Source of the DNA: Saccharina japonica
Taxonomy: Eukaryota; Sar; Phaeophyceae; Laminariales; Laminariaceae
Length of the DNA stretch: 64,000 nt
Direction of reading: 5' to 3'
NCBI GenBank assembly: GCA_008828725.1
Contig: MEHQ01001077.1
Span: 87,588 to 151,587 of the forward strand
Under the pieces are notes generated by a model. It did not search any database. It was not told where the DNA came from and saw only the letters and a list, made by a program, of their open reading frames with translations. The position numbers were made by a program, and so were the translations under genes. This document shows, piece by piece, positions 36,601-51,600 of this stretch; within the stretch, counting starts at the first letter, position 1; every line of letters starts with the position of its first letter.

Positions 36601-39600
36601 CCGCGGGCAACGCGTTTCCGCAAGGAGGAGGCGACGTGTCAGGTACTGGGGGGTCGCTGTTGTTCAGAGCGGGGAATAGCACGGGTGCAGTTGGGGCCGG
36701 AGGCGATATAGGAATGTTAGCAGGCTCTTCGCAAGGGGGAAGTGGTGGGAGTGTCATTCTTTCCTCTGGAGCTGGAAGCAGCTCTCTGCAAGGGAAAAGC
36801 AGTGGTCGAGCTGTATTGTCAACTGCAGATGCGCAGAGTGACAAGGGTTCTAGCGGGGAAGCCCAACTGTACACCGGGTCTAGTCTACTAGGAAATACAG
36901 GTGCAATTTATATGGGCACAGGAAATGCTACCGAGGGGTCTACTGGGGGGGTTACGCTAGCTGTTGGCAAAGGTGCTAGTGGGAGCGGTGGTTCCGTGTC
37001 AATGACAGCAGGAAACACCACAGCTGATGACGAACCAGGAGGATCTATCGTGCTGTCTGCAGGATCCGGCATGAGCAGACAAGGCGGGGGCGGGGGTAAT
37101 GTCACTGTGACCGCTGGCGTTGGATCTGGTGGAATAGGGGGATCGGTGTCTCTGCTCAGCGGTGAAGGGGCCGGTGCAACGAGTGGTGCAATATCTATCC
37201 GCTCGCTTGACGCGGGTGCCGCCGGTGTTAGTGGTTCTGTCGTGCTACGATCAGGTTCGTCAGGATCTGGCAATTCAGGATCTATCAGCATCGGTACTGG
37301 CCGCGCAGATGGTGGAAGCGGTGGTACGGTGGACATTTCGGTCGGCACTGGCAACAGTGGCGTGGGAGGGGTGCTGTCGCTACGCGCGGGGGACACGTAT
37401 TTACTCACGGGCGGTAATATCTTGCTGGAGGGAGGCAGAAGCGAGTGGAGCAGCAGTGGAGAAATACTAATCAAAACAGCAAATTCTGGATTCGTTGGTT
37501 CCAGCGGCTCCATCGCACTCACCACTGGAACCTCAAGCCGAGGAAATACCGGGGAAGTTTTGCTGACCACAGCCAATGCGCAAACAGGCCGTGGTGGGTC
37601 CATTGCTCTCGCCGTTGGTTCTGGCGCAAGTGGTGACGGCGGCGGCGTTAGTTTGTTCGCAGGCGATGCTGCAGACCTTGAAAGAAAAGGGGGCGCTGTT
37701 TTGATTGTGGCTGGCATGGGAACAAATCCTATCTCTGGTGATGGTGGTGACATCTTCATTGAAGCGGGAGAAAGCTCTGCGTCGAAAGGAGGGTCGGTTC
37801 TCATAAGCAGCGGATACGGAAGCGAGGATTCGAGCGGAGACATTGCTGTCCAAACAGCGAATGGCGGTCGAGATGGCAGTAGTGGTAGTTTAACGTTCGT
37901 TTCTGGTATAAGTTCTGAGGGTAACAGCGGGAGCATCGAGATCGGATCGGGTGGTGCTGAAGATGGACGGGCAGGTATGATCAGCATCGTGGTTGGTAGT
38001 GGTGGGATTGGTGAGGGCGGCGAAGTTTTGGTGCGGTCCGGGGAAAGTACTGCTGCCACGGGTGGCAGCGTGACCATTGAAAGTGGGCATGGCACCGCAA
38101 CGACAAGCGGTGATATATTTGTTCGAACCGTTAATGCAGGGCGCAGCGGTCGCAGCGGCACGCTATACTTTGATACAGGGACAGCCAGCACTGGTATTGC
38201 GGGCGACATTCTGCTTAGCACGGGTGACGGACCACAAAGCGGAAGCGTAACTATAGAAGTCGGCGTATCTGATGCCGAGGATGGCGGGGACGTAAACATC
38301 TTGTCTGGTTCAAGTGCGGTAGCAACTGGAGGCGACCTGCTATTCCAGTCGGGGTACTCATCCTACAGTACAAGTGGCGCAGTGTACATCAAGTCGTCCA
38401 ATGCAGGTACCGCTGGCGCCAGTGGGGTCCTGGCTTTCAACACTGGTACAAGCAGCAGCGGCGATACTGGAGCCATCACCATCGCCACGGGACAAGCGAC
38501 CGGCGGAAAAGGTGGCGATATTGAACTTGAAGTGGGCACAGGAACAAGTGGAGCTGGGGGTGATATTGCTATGAGTGCCGGAGCCACCAAAACTGCATCT
38601 GGTCTTACGGGAGGCTTAATTTCAATCACCTCTGGGTACAGTCAGTACTCCTCAAGCGGGTCGATATCGCTTCGCACGGCAAATGCGGGGACCAGCGGCG
38701 TGAGCGGTACGATTGCATTCAGCTCAGGAACAAGCAGCGCCGGCAACACTGGTGCCATTCTCTTGGGGAGTGGAGCAAGCACCGGGGGACGCGGAGGGAA
38801 ACTCAGCCTAGTGGTAGGGAGCGGGGACAGCGGGTCCGGTGGTTCGATAGAAATATATGCAGGCATAAGTACGGTGATGACGGGAGGGGACGTCTCTATC
38901 GCAAGCGGTGTTGGTGCGGCCACAAGCAGCGGTTCAGTTGTGGTCCAATCAGCAGATGCTGGAACGGCAGGAACTAGTGGATATCTGTCATTCAGCTCTG
39001 GCGCAACCAGCCTAGGTAACAGCGGCGAAATATTGATTGGATCCGGGGTCAGCTCCACAGGCAGAGGAGGCATGGTAAGCTTGACTGTAGGCAGTGGAGA
39101 CAGTGGCTCTGGGGGCTTACTTCAACTCTATGCTGGACAAAGTACGGTATTAACCGGTGGTACTGTGCATATCGCCAGCGGAGAGGGGACATCAACAACT
39201 TCAGGAGCAGTTATTGTTCGATCTTCAAACGCAGGGTTAAGTGGATCCAGCGGTATGATGACCTTCAGCTCAGGATCAACATCCTCGGGTGACAGTGGTG
39301 TCATTATGATCGGTAGCGGCGCTGCTACCGATGGCGCGGGTGGTATGTTGAGCCTGACCGTCGGCAGCGGTGATAGCGACGCGGGAGGTCTGGTGCAAGT
39401 GACGGCTGGTGAGTCGACTGTGGCCACGGGGGGCTCCGTGACGATAACCAGTGGAGAGGGTGCTGCCACGACCAGTGGGGCGGTGACGATTCGGTCACCG
39501 GATGCCGGGACGAATGGGGTGAGCGGTGATCTCGTATTCAGCTCGGGCTCCTCAAGCTCCGGTGACAGCGGCACGGTGCTCATTGGCAGCGGTGCCGCGA

Positions 39601-42600
39601 CCTCGGGAGCAGGTGGTGCGGTCAGCCTCACGGTAGGCACGAGCACATCTGCGTTGGGGGGTGTGCTGACGTTGGCGGCGGGGACGGGTGTTACCGGTGG
39701 TGCCGTGTCATTGGCAGCGGGTACAGGTACGACAGGCACGGGCGGTGCTGTGAGTATGGCTGCCGGCGATGGTAGTACGGGTGGTGCATTTTCGATCGAG
39801 GCCGGCGAGGGCGACTCAGATGCGGGAGGGGCTATTACTGTCACTGCAGGGCAAGGGGCAAATGAAGGCGGTGCTGTCAGCATAGCGGCTGGGTTGGGAG
39901 ATTCAGGTCTAGGAGGTGACATGAGCATATCAGCAGGCACCAGCAATGACGTCACCGGAGGTGCGTTGACCATGATGGCGGGCCAAGGGGCGACAGGTGG
40001 CGGGCTTGTGGCTGTGTCCAGTGGGGCTGTCACCGACGGCAACAGCGGTACAGTCACGATCGTCTCATTTGCAGCCGGCACGACAGGCAACAGTGGAATG
40101 ATGACTTTCAGCTCAGGATCAACAACCTCGGGCGACAGTGGTGCCATTATGATCGGCAGCGGCGCTGCTGCCGGTGGCACAGGTGGCCTCCTGAGTCTGA
40201 CCGTGGGCAGCGGTGATAGCGACGCGGGAGGTCTGGTGCGAGTGACGGCTGGTGAGTCGACTGTGGCCACGGGGGGCTCCGTGACGATAACCAGTGGACA
40301 GGGTGCTGCCACGACCAGTGGGGCGGTGACGATTCGGTCACCGGATGCCGGGACGAATGGGGTGAGCGGTAATCTCGTATTCAGCTCGGGCTCCTCAAGT
40401 TCCGGTGACAGCGGCACGGTGCTTATTGGCAGCGGTGCCGCGACCTCGGGGGCAGGTGGTGCGGTCAGCCTCACGGTAGGCACGAGCACATCTGCGTTGG
40501 GGGGTGCGCTAACGTTGGCGGCGGGGACGGGTGTTACCGGTGGTGCCGTGTCATTGGCAGCGGGTACAGGTACGACAGGCACGGGCGGTGCTGTGAGTAT
40601 GGCTGCCGGTGTCGGTAGCACGGGTGGTGCATTTTCGATCGAGGCCGGCGAGGGCGACTCAGATGCGGGAGGGGCTATTACTGTCACTGCAGGGCAAGGG
40701 GCAAATGAAGGCGGCGCTGTCAGCATAGCGGCTGGGTTGGGAGATTCAGGTCTAGGAGGTGACATGAGCATATCAGCAGGCACCAGCAATGACGTCACCG
40801 GAGGTGCGTTGACCATGGTGGCGGGCCAAGGGGCGACAGGTGGCGGGCTTGTGGCTGTGTCCAGTGGGGCTGTCACCGACGGCAACAGCGGTACAGTCAC
40901 GATCGTCTCATTTGCAGCCGGCACGACAGGCAACAGTGGAATGATGACTTTCAGCTCAGGATCAACAACCTCGGGTGACAGTGGTGCCATTATGATCGGC
41001 AGCGGCGCTGCTGCCGGTGGCACAGGTGGCCTCCTGAGTCTGACCGTGGGCAGCGGTGATAGCGACGCGGGAGGTCTGGTGCGAGTGACGGCTGGTGAGT
41101 CGACTGTGGCCACGGGGGGCTCCGTGACGATAACCAGTGGACAGGGTGCTGCCACGACCAGTGGGGCGGTGACGATTCGGTCACCGGATGCCGGGACGAA
41201 TGGGGTGAGCGGTAATCTCGTATTCAGCTCGGGCTCCTCAAGTTCCGGTGACAGCGGCACGGTGCTTATTGGCAGCGGTGCCGCGACCTCGGGGGCAGGT
41301 GGTGCGGTCAGCCTCACGGTAGGCACGAGCACATCTGCGTTGGGGGGTGCACTGACGTTGGCGGCGGGGACGGGTGTTACCGGTGGTGCCGTGTCATTGG
41401 CAGCGGGTACAGGTACGACAGGCACGGGTGGTGCTGTGAGTATGGCTGCTGGGGACGCATCCACGGGTGGTGCTGTTACCATCGCTGCGGGCATAGGAGT
41501 AAGCGATGCCGGTGGGGCTGTAACGTTCCTAGGGGGACGTGGTTCTTCAAGTGGTGGCTCGATGAGCATTTCTGCCGGACAAGGGGTACTAAACTCAGGC
41601 GGGGAGTTGTTTGTTAAAGCAGGCGAAGGTGGCGAGACAGGTGGGTCAGTATCAATTGCTGCAGGACTCGGTGGATCAGGCCTTGGAGGAGATGTCAGTG
41701 TTTCTTCAGGTACGAGCACTAGCATAACAGGTGGTGCACTGACCATCAACGCGGGGCGGGGAGCCACGGGTGGTGGCCTCGTGGCCGTGACGAGCGGAGC
41801 TGTCGCAACCGGGAACAGCGGGATAGTCACCATTTTGTCGGCCGCGGCTGGCACCACAGGCAACAGTGGTACCATGACCTTCAGCTCGGGTTCCACCACG
41901 TCCGGAAACACCGGCAGCGTCATGATCGGCAGTGGCGCAGCCACGAATGGACAAGCCGGCCTCCTGAGTTTGACCGTGGGTAACACTGACAGCGGGGCTG
42001 GTGGTCTTGTGCAGATGACGGCCGGTCTGTCAACAGATGCCACTGGAGGTGCCGTGACAATCTCAAGCGGGTTGGGTACAGCGACGAGCAGTGGCGCGGT
42101 GACGATCCGATCGCCAGACGCCGGTGCGACAGGTGTGAGCGGCGACTTGGTTTTTAGCTCGGGCAGTAGCAGCTCCGGCGACAGCGGTGCGGTACTGATA
42201 GGCAGCGGTGCCGCCACGTCGGGTGCTGGAGGAGCGATGAGTTTGACAGTGGGTACGAGCATATTCACCGACGGAGGGTCGCTCACGCTCGCTGCAGGTA
42301 CCGGAGTCACGGGCGGACCAGTGTCGGTGGCAGCCGGTACTGGTTCTACATCGACTGGCGGTGCCGTGAGCATGGCGGCGGGACTCGGGTACACTGGCGG
42401 AGCATTCGCCGTGGTGGCTGGAGAAGGACTAACCGATACTGGCGGTGCAGTCACCGTCGGCGCAGGAGAAGGGTTCACGGTGGGTGGAGCTGTTAGCATC
42501 AAAGCCGGTCTCGGGGGCTCAGGCGATGGAGGAGATATAAGTGTGTCGGCCGGAGGGAGCACTTTGTCTGATGGGGGCTCCGTGACGATTGTGGGTGGCA

Positions 42601-45600
42601 GCGGTGATACGGGTGGTGGACTTGTGGACGTGACCAGCGGGGCCGTCACCACCGGGAACAGCGGGACGGTCACCATCTTGTCGGCCGCAGCTGGCACCAC
42701 AGGCAACAGTGGTACCATGGCTTTCAGCTCGGGCTCCACCACGTCTGGAAACACCGGCAGCGTCATGATCGGCAGCGGCGCAGCCACGAATGGACAGGCC
42801 GGCCTCCTGAGTTTGACCGTGGGCGACACTGACAGCGGGGCTGGTGGTCTTGTGCAGATGACGGCCGGGTTGTCAACAGATGCCACTGGAGGTGCCGTGA
42901 CGATCTCAAGCGGATCTGGTACAGCGACGAGCAGTGGGGCGATGTCGATCCGATCGCCAGACGCCGGTGCGACAGGTGTGAGCGGCGACTTGGTTTTTAG
43001 CTCGGGCAGTAGCAGCTCCGGCGACAGCGGTGCGGTACTGATAGGCAGCGGTGCCGCCACGTCGGGTGCTGGAGGAGCGATGAGTTTGACGGTAGGTACG
43101 AGCACGTTCACCGACGGAGGGTCACTCACGCTCGCTGCCGGTACCGGAGTCACAGGCGGACCAGTGTCGGTGGCAGCCGGTACCGGCTCTACATCGACTG
43201 GTGGTAGTGTAAGCGTTGCGGCTGGTCTCGGAAGTGCTGGTGGTGAGGTTGAGTTAACGGCAGGCAAGGGGACCGCAACAGCGGGTGGGGATGTTTTCCT
43301 TACTGCAGGGCAGGGCGCCACGCTTGGAGGCACGGTATCCATCACAGCGGGGCATGGAGCCACAGGTGGTGGCGTGGTGACCATGATGAGCGGAGCCGTT
43401 ATCGATGGAGACAGTGGGACGGTCACCATCTTGTCAGCCGCAGCTGGCACCACAGGTAACAGTGGTACCATGGCGTTCAGCTCGGGTTCCACCACGTCCG
43501 GAAACACCGGCAGCGTCATGATCGGCAGCGGCGCAGCCACGAATGGACAGGCCGGCCTCCTGAGTTTGACCGTGGGCGACACTGACAGCGGGGCTGGTGG
43601 TCTTGTGCAGATGACGGCCGGGTTATCAACAGATGCCACTGGAGGTGCCTTGACGATCTCAAGCGGATCGGGTACAGCAACGAGCAGTGGCGCGGTGACA
43701 ATTGGATCACCAGACGCCGGCGCTGCAGGTGTAAGCGGTGACATGGTGTTCAGCTCGGGCAGTAGCAGCTCCGGTGACAGCGGTGCAGTGTCCATAGGCA
43801 GCGGTGCCGCCACGTCGGGAGCTGGAGGAGGGGTGAGTTTGACGGTAGGTACGAGCACATTCACCGACGGAGGATCGCTCACGCTCGCTGCCGGTACCGG
43901 AGTCACGGGCGGACCAGTGTCGGTGGCAGCCGGTACTGGTTCTACATCGACTGGCGGTGCCGTGAGCATGGCGGCGGGACTCGGGTACACTGGCGGAGCA
44001 TTCGCCGTGGTGGCTGGAGAAGGACTAACCGATACTGGCGGTGCAGTCACCGTCGGCGCAGGAGAAGGGTTCACGGTGGGTGGAGGTGTTAGCATCAAAG
44101 CCGGTCTCGGGGGCTCAGGCGATGGAGGAGATATAAGTGTGTCGGCCGGAGGGAGCACTTTGTCTGATGGGGGCTCCGTGACGATTGTGGGTGGCAGCGG
44201 TGATACGGGTGGTGGACTTGTGGACGTGACCAGCGGGGCCGTCACCACCGGGAACAGCGGGACGGTCACCATCTTGTCGGCCGCAGCCGGAACCACAGGC
44301 AACAGTGGTACCATGGCTTTCAGCTCGGGTTCCACCACGTCTGGAAACACCGGCAGCGTCATGATCGGCAGCGGCGCAGCCACGAATGGACAGGCCGGCC
44401 TCCTGAGTTTGACCGTGGGCGACAGTGACAGCGGGGCTGGTGGTCTTGTGCAGATGACGGCCGGGTTATCAACAGATGCCACTGGGGGTGCCGTGACGAT
44501 CTCAAGCGGATCGGGTACAGCGACGAGCAGTGGCGCGGTGACGATTCGATCGCCAGACGCGGGAGCTACAGGTGTAAGCGGCGACATGGTGTTCAGCTCG
44601 GGCAGTAGCAGCTCCGGTGACAGCGGTGCGGTACTGATCGGCAGTGGTGCCGCCACGTCGGGTGCTGGAGGAGCGATGAGTTTGACGGTAGGTACGAGCA
44701 CGTTCACCGACGGAGGGTCACTCACGCTCGCTGCCGGTACCGGAGTCACAGGCGGACCAGTGTCGGTGGCAGCCGGTACCGGCTCTACATCGACTGGTGG
44801 TAGTGTAAGCGTTGCGGCTGGTCTCGGAAGTGCTGGTGGTGAGGTTGAGTTAACGGCAGGCAAGGGGACCGCAACAGTGGGTGGAGATTTTTACCTTACT
44901 GCAGGGCAGGGCGCCACTCTTGGAGGCACGGTATCCATCACAGCGGGGCATGGAACTACCGGTGGTGGTCTTGTAGCCGTTACGAGTGGAACAGTCGACG
45001 TCGGAGACAGCGGAACCGTGACCATCTTGTCGGCCGAAGCTGGCACCACAGGAAATAGTGGCGCCATGGCCTTCAGCTCGGGTTCAACGACGTCCGGGAA
45101 CACCGGCAGCGTCATGATCGGCAGCGGCGCAGCCACTGACGGGCAGGCCGGCCTCCTGAGTTTGACCGTAGGCGACACTGACAGCGGGGCTGGTGGTCTT
45201 GTGCAGATGACGGCCGGTCTGTCAACTGCCACCACGGGGGGTGCCGTGATGATCTCAAGCGGGTCGGGTACAGCGACCAGCAGTGGCACGGTGACGATTC
45301 AATCACCAGACGCCGGCGCTGTAGGTGTGAGCGGTGACTTGATGTTTAGCTCGGGCAGCAGCAGCTCCGGCGACAGCGGTGCTGTGTTGATCGGCAGTGG
45401 TGCCGCCACGTCAGGAGCTGGAGGAGCGGTGCGTTTGACGGTGGGTACGAGCACGTTCACCGACGGAGGGTCACTAACGCTCGCTGCAGGTACCGGAGTC
45501 ACGGGCGGACCAGTGTCGGTGGCAGCCGGTACTGGTTCTACATCGACTGGCGGTGCCGTGAGCATGGCGGCGGGACTCGGGTACACTGGCGGAGCATTCG

Positions 45601-48600
45601 TCGCGGTGGCTGGGGAAGGACTAACCGATACTGGCGGTGCAGTCACCGTCGGCGCAGGAGAAGGGTTCACGGTGGGCGGAGCTGTTAGCATCAAAGCCGG
45701 TCTCGGGGGCTCAGGCGACGGAGGAGATATAAGTGTGTCGGCCGGAGGGAGCACTTTGTCTGATGGGGGCTCCGTGACGATTGTGGGTGGCAGCGGCGAT
45801 ACGGGTGGTGGACTTGTGGACGTGACCAGCGGGGCCGTCACCACCGGGAACAGCGGGACGGTCACCATCTTGTCGGCCGCAGCTGGCACCACAGGCAACA
45901 GTGGTACCATGGCTTTCAGCTCGGGTTCCACCACGTCTGGAAACACCGGCAGCGTCATGATCGGCAGCGGCGCAGCCACGAATGGACAGGCCGGCCTTCT
46001 AAGCCTGACTGTGGGAGATACAGACAGCGGGGCTGGTGGTCTTGTGCAGATGACGGCCGGGTTGTCAACAGATACCACTGGAGGTGCCGTGACGATCTCA
46101 AGCGGATCGGGTACAGCGACAAGCAGTGGTGCGGTGACAATCCGATCGCCAGACGCCGGCGCTGCAGGTGTGAGCGGCGACATGGTTTTCAGCTCGGGCA
46201 GCAGCAGCTCCGGTGACAGCGGTGCGGTACTGATCGGCAGCGGTGCTGCCACGTCGGGTGCTGGAGGAGGGGTGAGTTTGACGGTGGGTACGAGCACGTT
46301 CACCGACGGAGGGTCACTAACGCTCGCTGCCGGTACCGGAGTCACAGGCGGACCAGTGTCGGTGGCAGCCGGTACTGGTTCTACATCGACCGGCGGTGCC
46401 GTGAGCATGGCAGCGGGACTCGGGTACACTGGCGGAGCATTCGCTGTGGTGGCCGGAGAAGGCACGATCGCTACCGGTGGTGAAATCACCATTGGCGCAG
46501 GGGAAGGGGCCACGGTGGGCGGAGCTGTCAGCATCAAAGCCGGTCTCGGGGGCTCAGGCGACGGGGGAGACGTGAGTGTGTCGGCCGGAGGGAGCACCTT
46601 GTCTGACGGAGGCTCCGTGACGATTGTGGGTGGCAGCGGCGATACGGGCGGTGGTCTTGTCGATGTCACCAGCGGGGCTGTCACCACTGGGAACAGCGGG
46701 ACGGTCACCATCCTGTCGGCCGCAGCCGGCACCACTGGGAACAGTGGTACCATGGCCTTCAGCTCGGGTTCCACCACGTCCGGAAACACCGGCAGCGTCA
46801 TGATCGGCAGCGGCGCAGCCACGAATGGACAGGCCGGCCTCCTGAGTTTGACCGTGGGCGACACTGACAGCGGGGCTGGTGGTCTTGTGCAGATGACGGC
46901 CGGGTTGTCAACTGCCACCACGGGGGGTGCCGTGACGATCTCAAGCGGATCGGGTACAGCGACAAGCAGTGGCGCGGTGACAATCCGATCACCAGATGCC
47001 GGCGCTGCAGGTGTGAGCGGCGACATGGTGTTCAGCTCGGGTAGCAGCAGCTCCGGCGACAGCGGTGCGGTACTGATTGGCAGTGGTGCCGCCACGTCGG
47101 GAGCTGGAGGAGGGGTGAGTTTGACGGTGGGCACGAGCACGTTCACCGACGGAGGGTCACTAACGCTCGCTGCCGGTACCGGAGTCACAGGCGGACCGGT
47201 GTCGGTGGCAGCCGGCACTGGTTCTACATCGACTGGTGGTAGTGTAAGCGTTGTGGCTGGTCTCGGAAGTGCTGGTGGTGAGGTTGAGTTAACGGCAGGC
47301 AAGGGGACCGCAACAGCGGGTGGGGATGTTTTCCTTACTGCAGGGCAGGGCGCCACGCTTGGAGGCACGGTATCCATCACAGCGGGGCATGGAGCCACAG
47401 GTGGTGGCGTGGTGACCATGATGAGCGGAGCCGTTATCGATGGAGACAGTGGGACGGTCACCATCTTGTCAGCCGCAGCTGGCACCACAGGCAACAGTGG
47501 TACTATGACGTTCAGCTCTGGTTCCACCACGTCTGGAAACACCGGCAGCGTCATGATCGGCAGCGGCGCAGCCACTGACGGGCAGGCCGGCCTCCTGAGT
47601 CTGACCGTGGGCGACAGTGACAGCGGGGCTGGTGGCCTTGTGCAGATGGCTGCCGGCCTGTCAACTGCCACCACGGGGGGTGCCGTGACGATCTCAAGCG
47701 GACCAGGTACAACAACGAGCAGTGGGGCGGTGACGATCCGATCGCCAGACGCCGGCGCTGCAGGTGTGAGCGGTGACTTGGTGTTCAGCTCGGGCAGCAG
47801 CAGCTCCGGTGACAGCGGTGTGGTGTCCATCGGCAGTGGTGCCGCCACGTCAGGAGCTGGAGGAGCGGTGCGTTTGACGGTGGGTACGAGCACGTTCACC
47901 GACGGAGGGTCGCTCACGCTCGCTGCAGGTACCGGAGTCACAGGCGGGCCGGTGTCGGTGGCAGCCGGTACTGGTTCTACATCGACTGGCGGTGCCGTGA
48001 GCATGGCGGCGGGACTCGGGTACACTGGCGGAGCATTCGCCGTGGTGGCTGGAGAAGGACTAACCGATAGTGGAGGTGCAGTCACCGTCGGCGCAGGAGA
48101 AGGGTTCACGGTGGGCGGAGCTGTTAGCATCAAAGCCGGTCTCGGGGGCTCAGGCGACGGAGGAGATATAAGTGTGTCGGCCGGAGGGAGCACTTTGTCT
48201 GATGGGGGCTCCGTGACGATTGTGGGTGGCAGCGGCGATACGGGTGGTGGACTTGTGGACGTGACCAGCGGGGCCGTCACCACCGGGAACAGCGGGACGG
48301 TCACCATCTTGTCGGCCGCAGCTGGCACCACAGGCAACAGTGGTACCATGGCTTTCAGCTCGGGTTCCACCACGTCTGGAAACACCGGCAGCGTCATGAT
48401 CGGCAGCGGCGCAGCCACGAATGGACAGGCCGGCCTCCTGAGTTTGACCGTGGGCGACACTGACAGCGGGGCTGGTGGTCTTGTGCAGATGACGGCCGGG
48501 TTATCAACAGATGCCACTGGAGGTGCCTTGACGATCTCAAGCGGATCGGGTACAGCGACGAGCAGTGGCGCGATGTTGATTCGATCGCCAGATGCCGGCG

Positions 48601-51600
48601 CTGCAGGTGTGAGCGGCGACTTAGTATTCAGCTCGGGCAGTAGCAGCTCCGGTGACAGCGGTGCGGTACTGATCGGCAGTGGTGCCGCCACGTCGGGAGC
48701 TGGAGGAGGGGTGAGTTTGACGGTGGGTACGAGCACATTCACCGACGGAGGGTCACTCACGCTCGCTGCCGGTACCGGAGTCACAGGCGGGCCAGTGTCG
48801 GTAGCAGCTGGCACTGGTTCTACATCGACTGGCGGTGCCGTGAGCATGGCGGCGGGACTCGGGTACACTGGCGGATCATTCGTCGTGGTGGCCGGAGAAG
48901 GCACGATCGCTACCGGTGGTGAAGTCACCATTGGCGCAGGAGAAGGGGCCACGGTGGGCGGAGCTATCAGCATCAAAGCCGGTCTCGGGGGCTCAGGCGA
49001 CGGGGGAGACGTGAGTGTGTCGGCCGGAGGGAGCACCTTGTCTGACGGGGGCTCCGTGATGATTGTGGGTGGCAGCGGCGATACGGGCGGTGGTCTTGTC
49101 GACGTGACCAGCGGGGCCGTCACCACTGGGAACAGCGGGACGGTCACCATCCTGTCGGCCGCAGCCGGCACCACAGGCAACAGTGGTACCATGGCCTTCA
49201 GCTCGGGTTCCACCACGTCCGGAAACACCGGCAGCGTCATGATCGGCAGCGGCGCAGCCACGAATGGACAGGCCGGCCTCCTGAGTTTGACCGTGGGCGA
49301 CACTGACAGCGGGGCTGGTGGTCTTGTGCAGATGACGGCCGGGTTGTCAACAGATGCCACTGGAGGTGGCGTGACGATCTCAAGCGGATCGGGTGCAGCG
49401 ACGAGCAGTGGAGCGATGTCGATTCGATCGCCAGACGCCGGCGCTGCAGGTGTGAGCGGCGACATGGTGTTCAGCTCGGGCAGCAGCAGTTCCGGTGACA
49501 GCGGTGCGGTACTGATCGGTAGTGGTGCCGCCACGTCGGGTGCTGGAGGAGGGGTGAGTTTGACGGTGGGTACGAGCACGTTCACCGACGGAGGGTCACT
49601 AACGCTCGCTGCCGGTACCGGGGTCACGGGCGGGTTAGTGTCGGTGGCAGCTGGTACTGGTTCTACATCGACTGGTGGTAGTGTAAGCGTTGCGGCTGGT
49701 CTCGGAAGTGAAGGTGGCGGGATTGATATTACGGCAGGACAGGGGACAGCGACTGTCGGTGGAGAGGTTTCTCTCACTGCAGGTCAAGGCGCTACTACCG
49801 GTGGCATGGTGACTATTGCGGCGGGGAACGGAGTGTCTGGGGGTGGTCTCGTGGCCATAACGAGTGGGACCGCCACCACAGGAGACAGTGGGACCGTTAC
49901 CATCTTATCGGCCGCAGCGGGAAGCACGGGAAACAGTGGTAACATCGCCTTCAGTTCGGGATCGACCACAGCCGGGAATACAGGCCCCGTCATGATCGGC
50001 AGTGGTGCAGCCACTGACGGACAGGCCGGTCTTCTAAGCCTGACTGTAGGAGATACAGACAGCGGGGCTGGGAGTCTTGTGCAGATGACGGCTGGGTTGT
50101 CGACAGATGCCACGGGAGGTGCCGTGACGGTCTCAAGCGGGTCGGGTACAACGACAAGCAGTGGCGCGGTGTCGATCCGATCACCAGACGCCGGCGCTGC
50201 AGGTGTGAGCGGTGACTTGGTGTTCAGCTCGGGCAGCAGCAGCTCCGGTGACAGCGGTGCGGTACTGATAGGCAGCGGTGCCGCCATATCAGGAGCTGGA
50301 GGAGCAGTGAGTCTAACTGTGGGTACGAGCACGTTCACCGACGGAGGATCGCTCACGCTCGCTGCCGGTACCGGAGTCACAGGCGGACCAGTGTCGGTGG
50401 CAGCCGGTACTGGTTCTACATCGACCGGCGGTGCCGTGAGCATGGCAGCGGGACTCGGGTACACTGGCGGATCATTCGCTGTTGTGGCCGGAGAAGGCAC
50501 GATCGCTACCGGTGGTGAAGTCACCATTGGCGCAGGAGAAGGGGCCACGGTGGGCGGAGCTATCAGCATCAAAGCCGGTCTCGGGGGCTCAGGCGACGGG
50601 GGAGACGTGAGTGTGTCGGCCGGAGGGAGCACCTTGTCTGACGGGGGCTCCGTGATGATTGTGGGTGGCAGCGGCGATACGGGCGGTGGTCTTGTCGACG
50701 TGACCAGCGGGGCCGTCACCACTGGGAACAGCGGGACGGTCACCATCCTGTCGGCCGCAGCCGGCACCACAGGCAACAGTGGTACCATGGCCTTCAGCTC
50801 GGGTTCCACCACGTCCGGAAACACCGGCAGCGTCATGATCGGCAGCGGCGCAGCCACGAATGGACAGGCCGGCCTCCTGAGTTTGACCGTGGGCAACACT
50901 GACAGCGGGGCTGGTGGTCTTGTGCAGATGACGGCCGGGTTATCAACAGATGCCACTGGAGGTGCCGTGACGATCTCAAGCGGATCGGGTACAACGACAA
51001 GCAGTGGAGTGATGTCGATTCGATCTCCTAATGCCGGAACCGCGGGGTCTAGCGGCGACTTAGTATTCAGCTCGGGCAGCAGCAGCTCTGGCAACAGCGG
51101 TATGGTGATGATCGGCAGCGGTGCTGCCACTTCGGGAGCTGGTGGGGCTGTAAGTTTGACGGTAGGTACAAGCACTTCTTCTTTGGGCGGGGCACTTACG
51201 TTGGCAGCTGGTACAGGCGTCACTGGAGGTCCTATATCAATGTTGGCCGGCACCGGCTCCACAGCGACAGGTGGTGCTGTCAGTGTTGCCGCGGGAATCG
51301 GATTCTCCGGTGGCGATGTTTCGGTAACTGCAGGACAGGGCACAGATGATGTCGGTGGGGGGATTACTGCTACGGCGGGGCAGGGTGATACGTCAGGCGG
51401 TTCCTTCAACATCGCAGCTGGAGAAGGCGTGTCAAATGTCGGCGGGGAGTTTACCATTGCGGCCGGCAAAGGTAGTCAAACTGGTGGAGCACTTAGTGTT
51501 GAAGCCGGGATAGGCGGCACAGGTTCAGGGGGGGATTTAAGCATTTCCGCAGGCTTGAGTACGACAGTAACGGGTGGTGCGTTGACCATGGTCGGTGGGA

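Noticed and set aside
39128..44863. Very long minus-strand open frames (up to about 1900 codons, Pro-rich), also at 45299-49777, 51476-53875, 53996-55642, 59051-60676 and 61075-63975
   Set aside because: They are mirror images of the + strand repeat coding sequence. Gly/Ser/Ala/Val codons read backwards give Pro/Ala/Thr-rich frames without stops. They have the same period as the sense repeat, no start context and no family motif.
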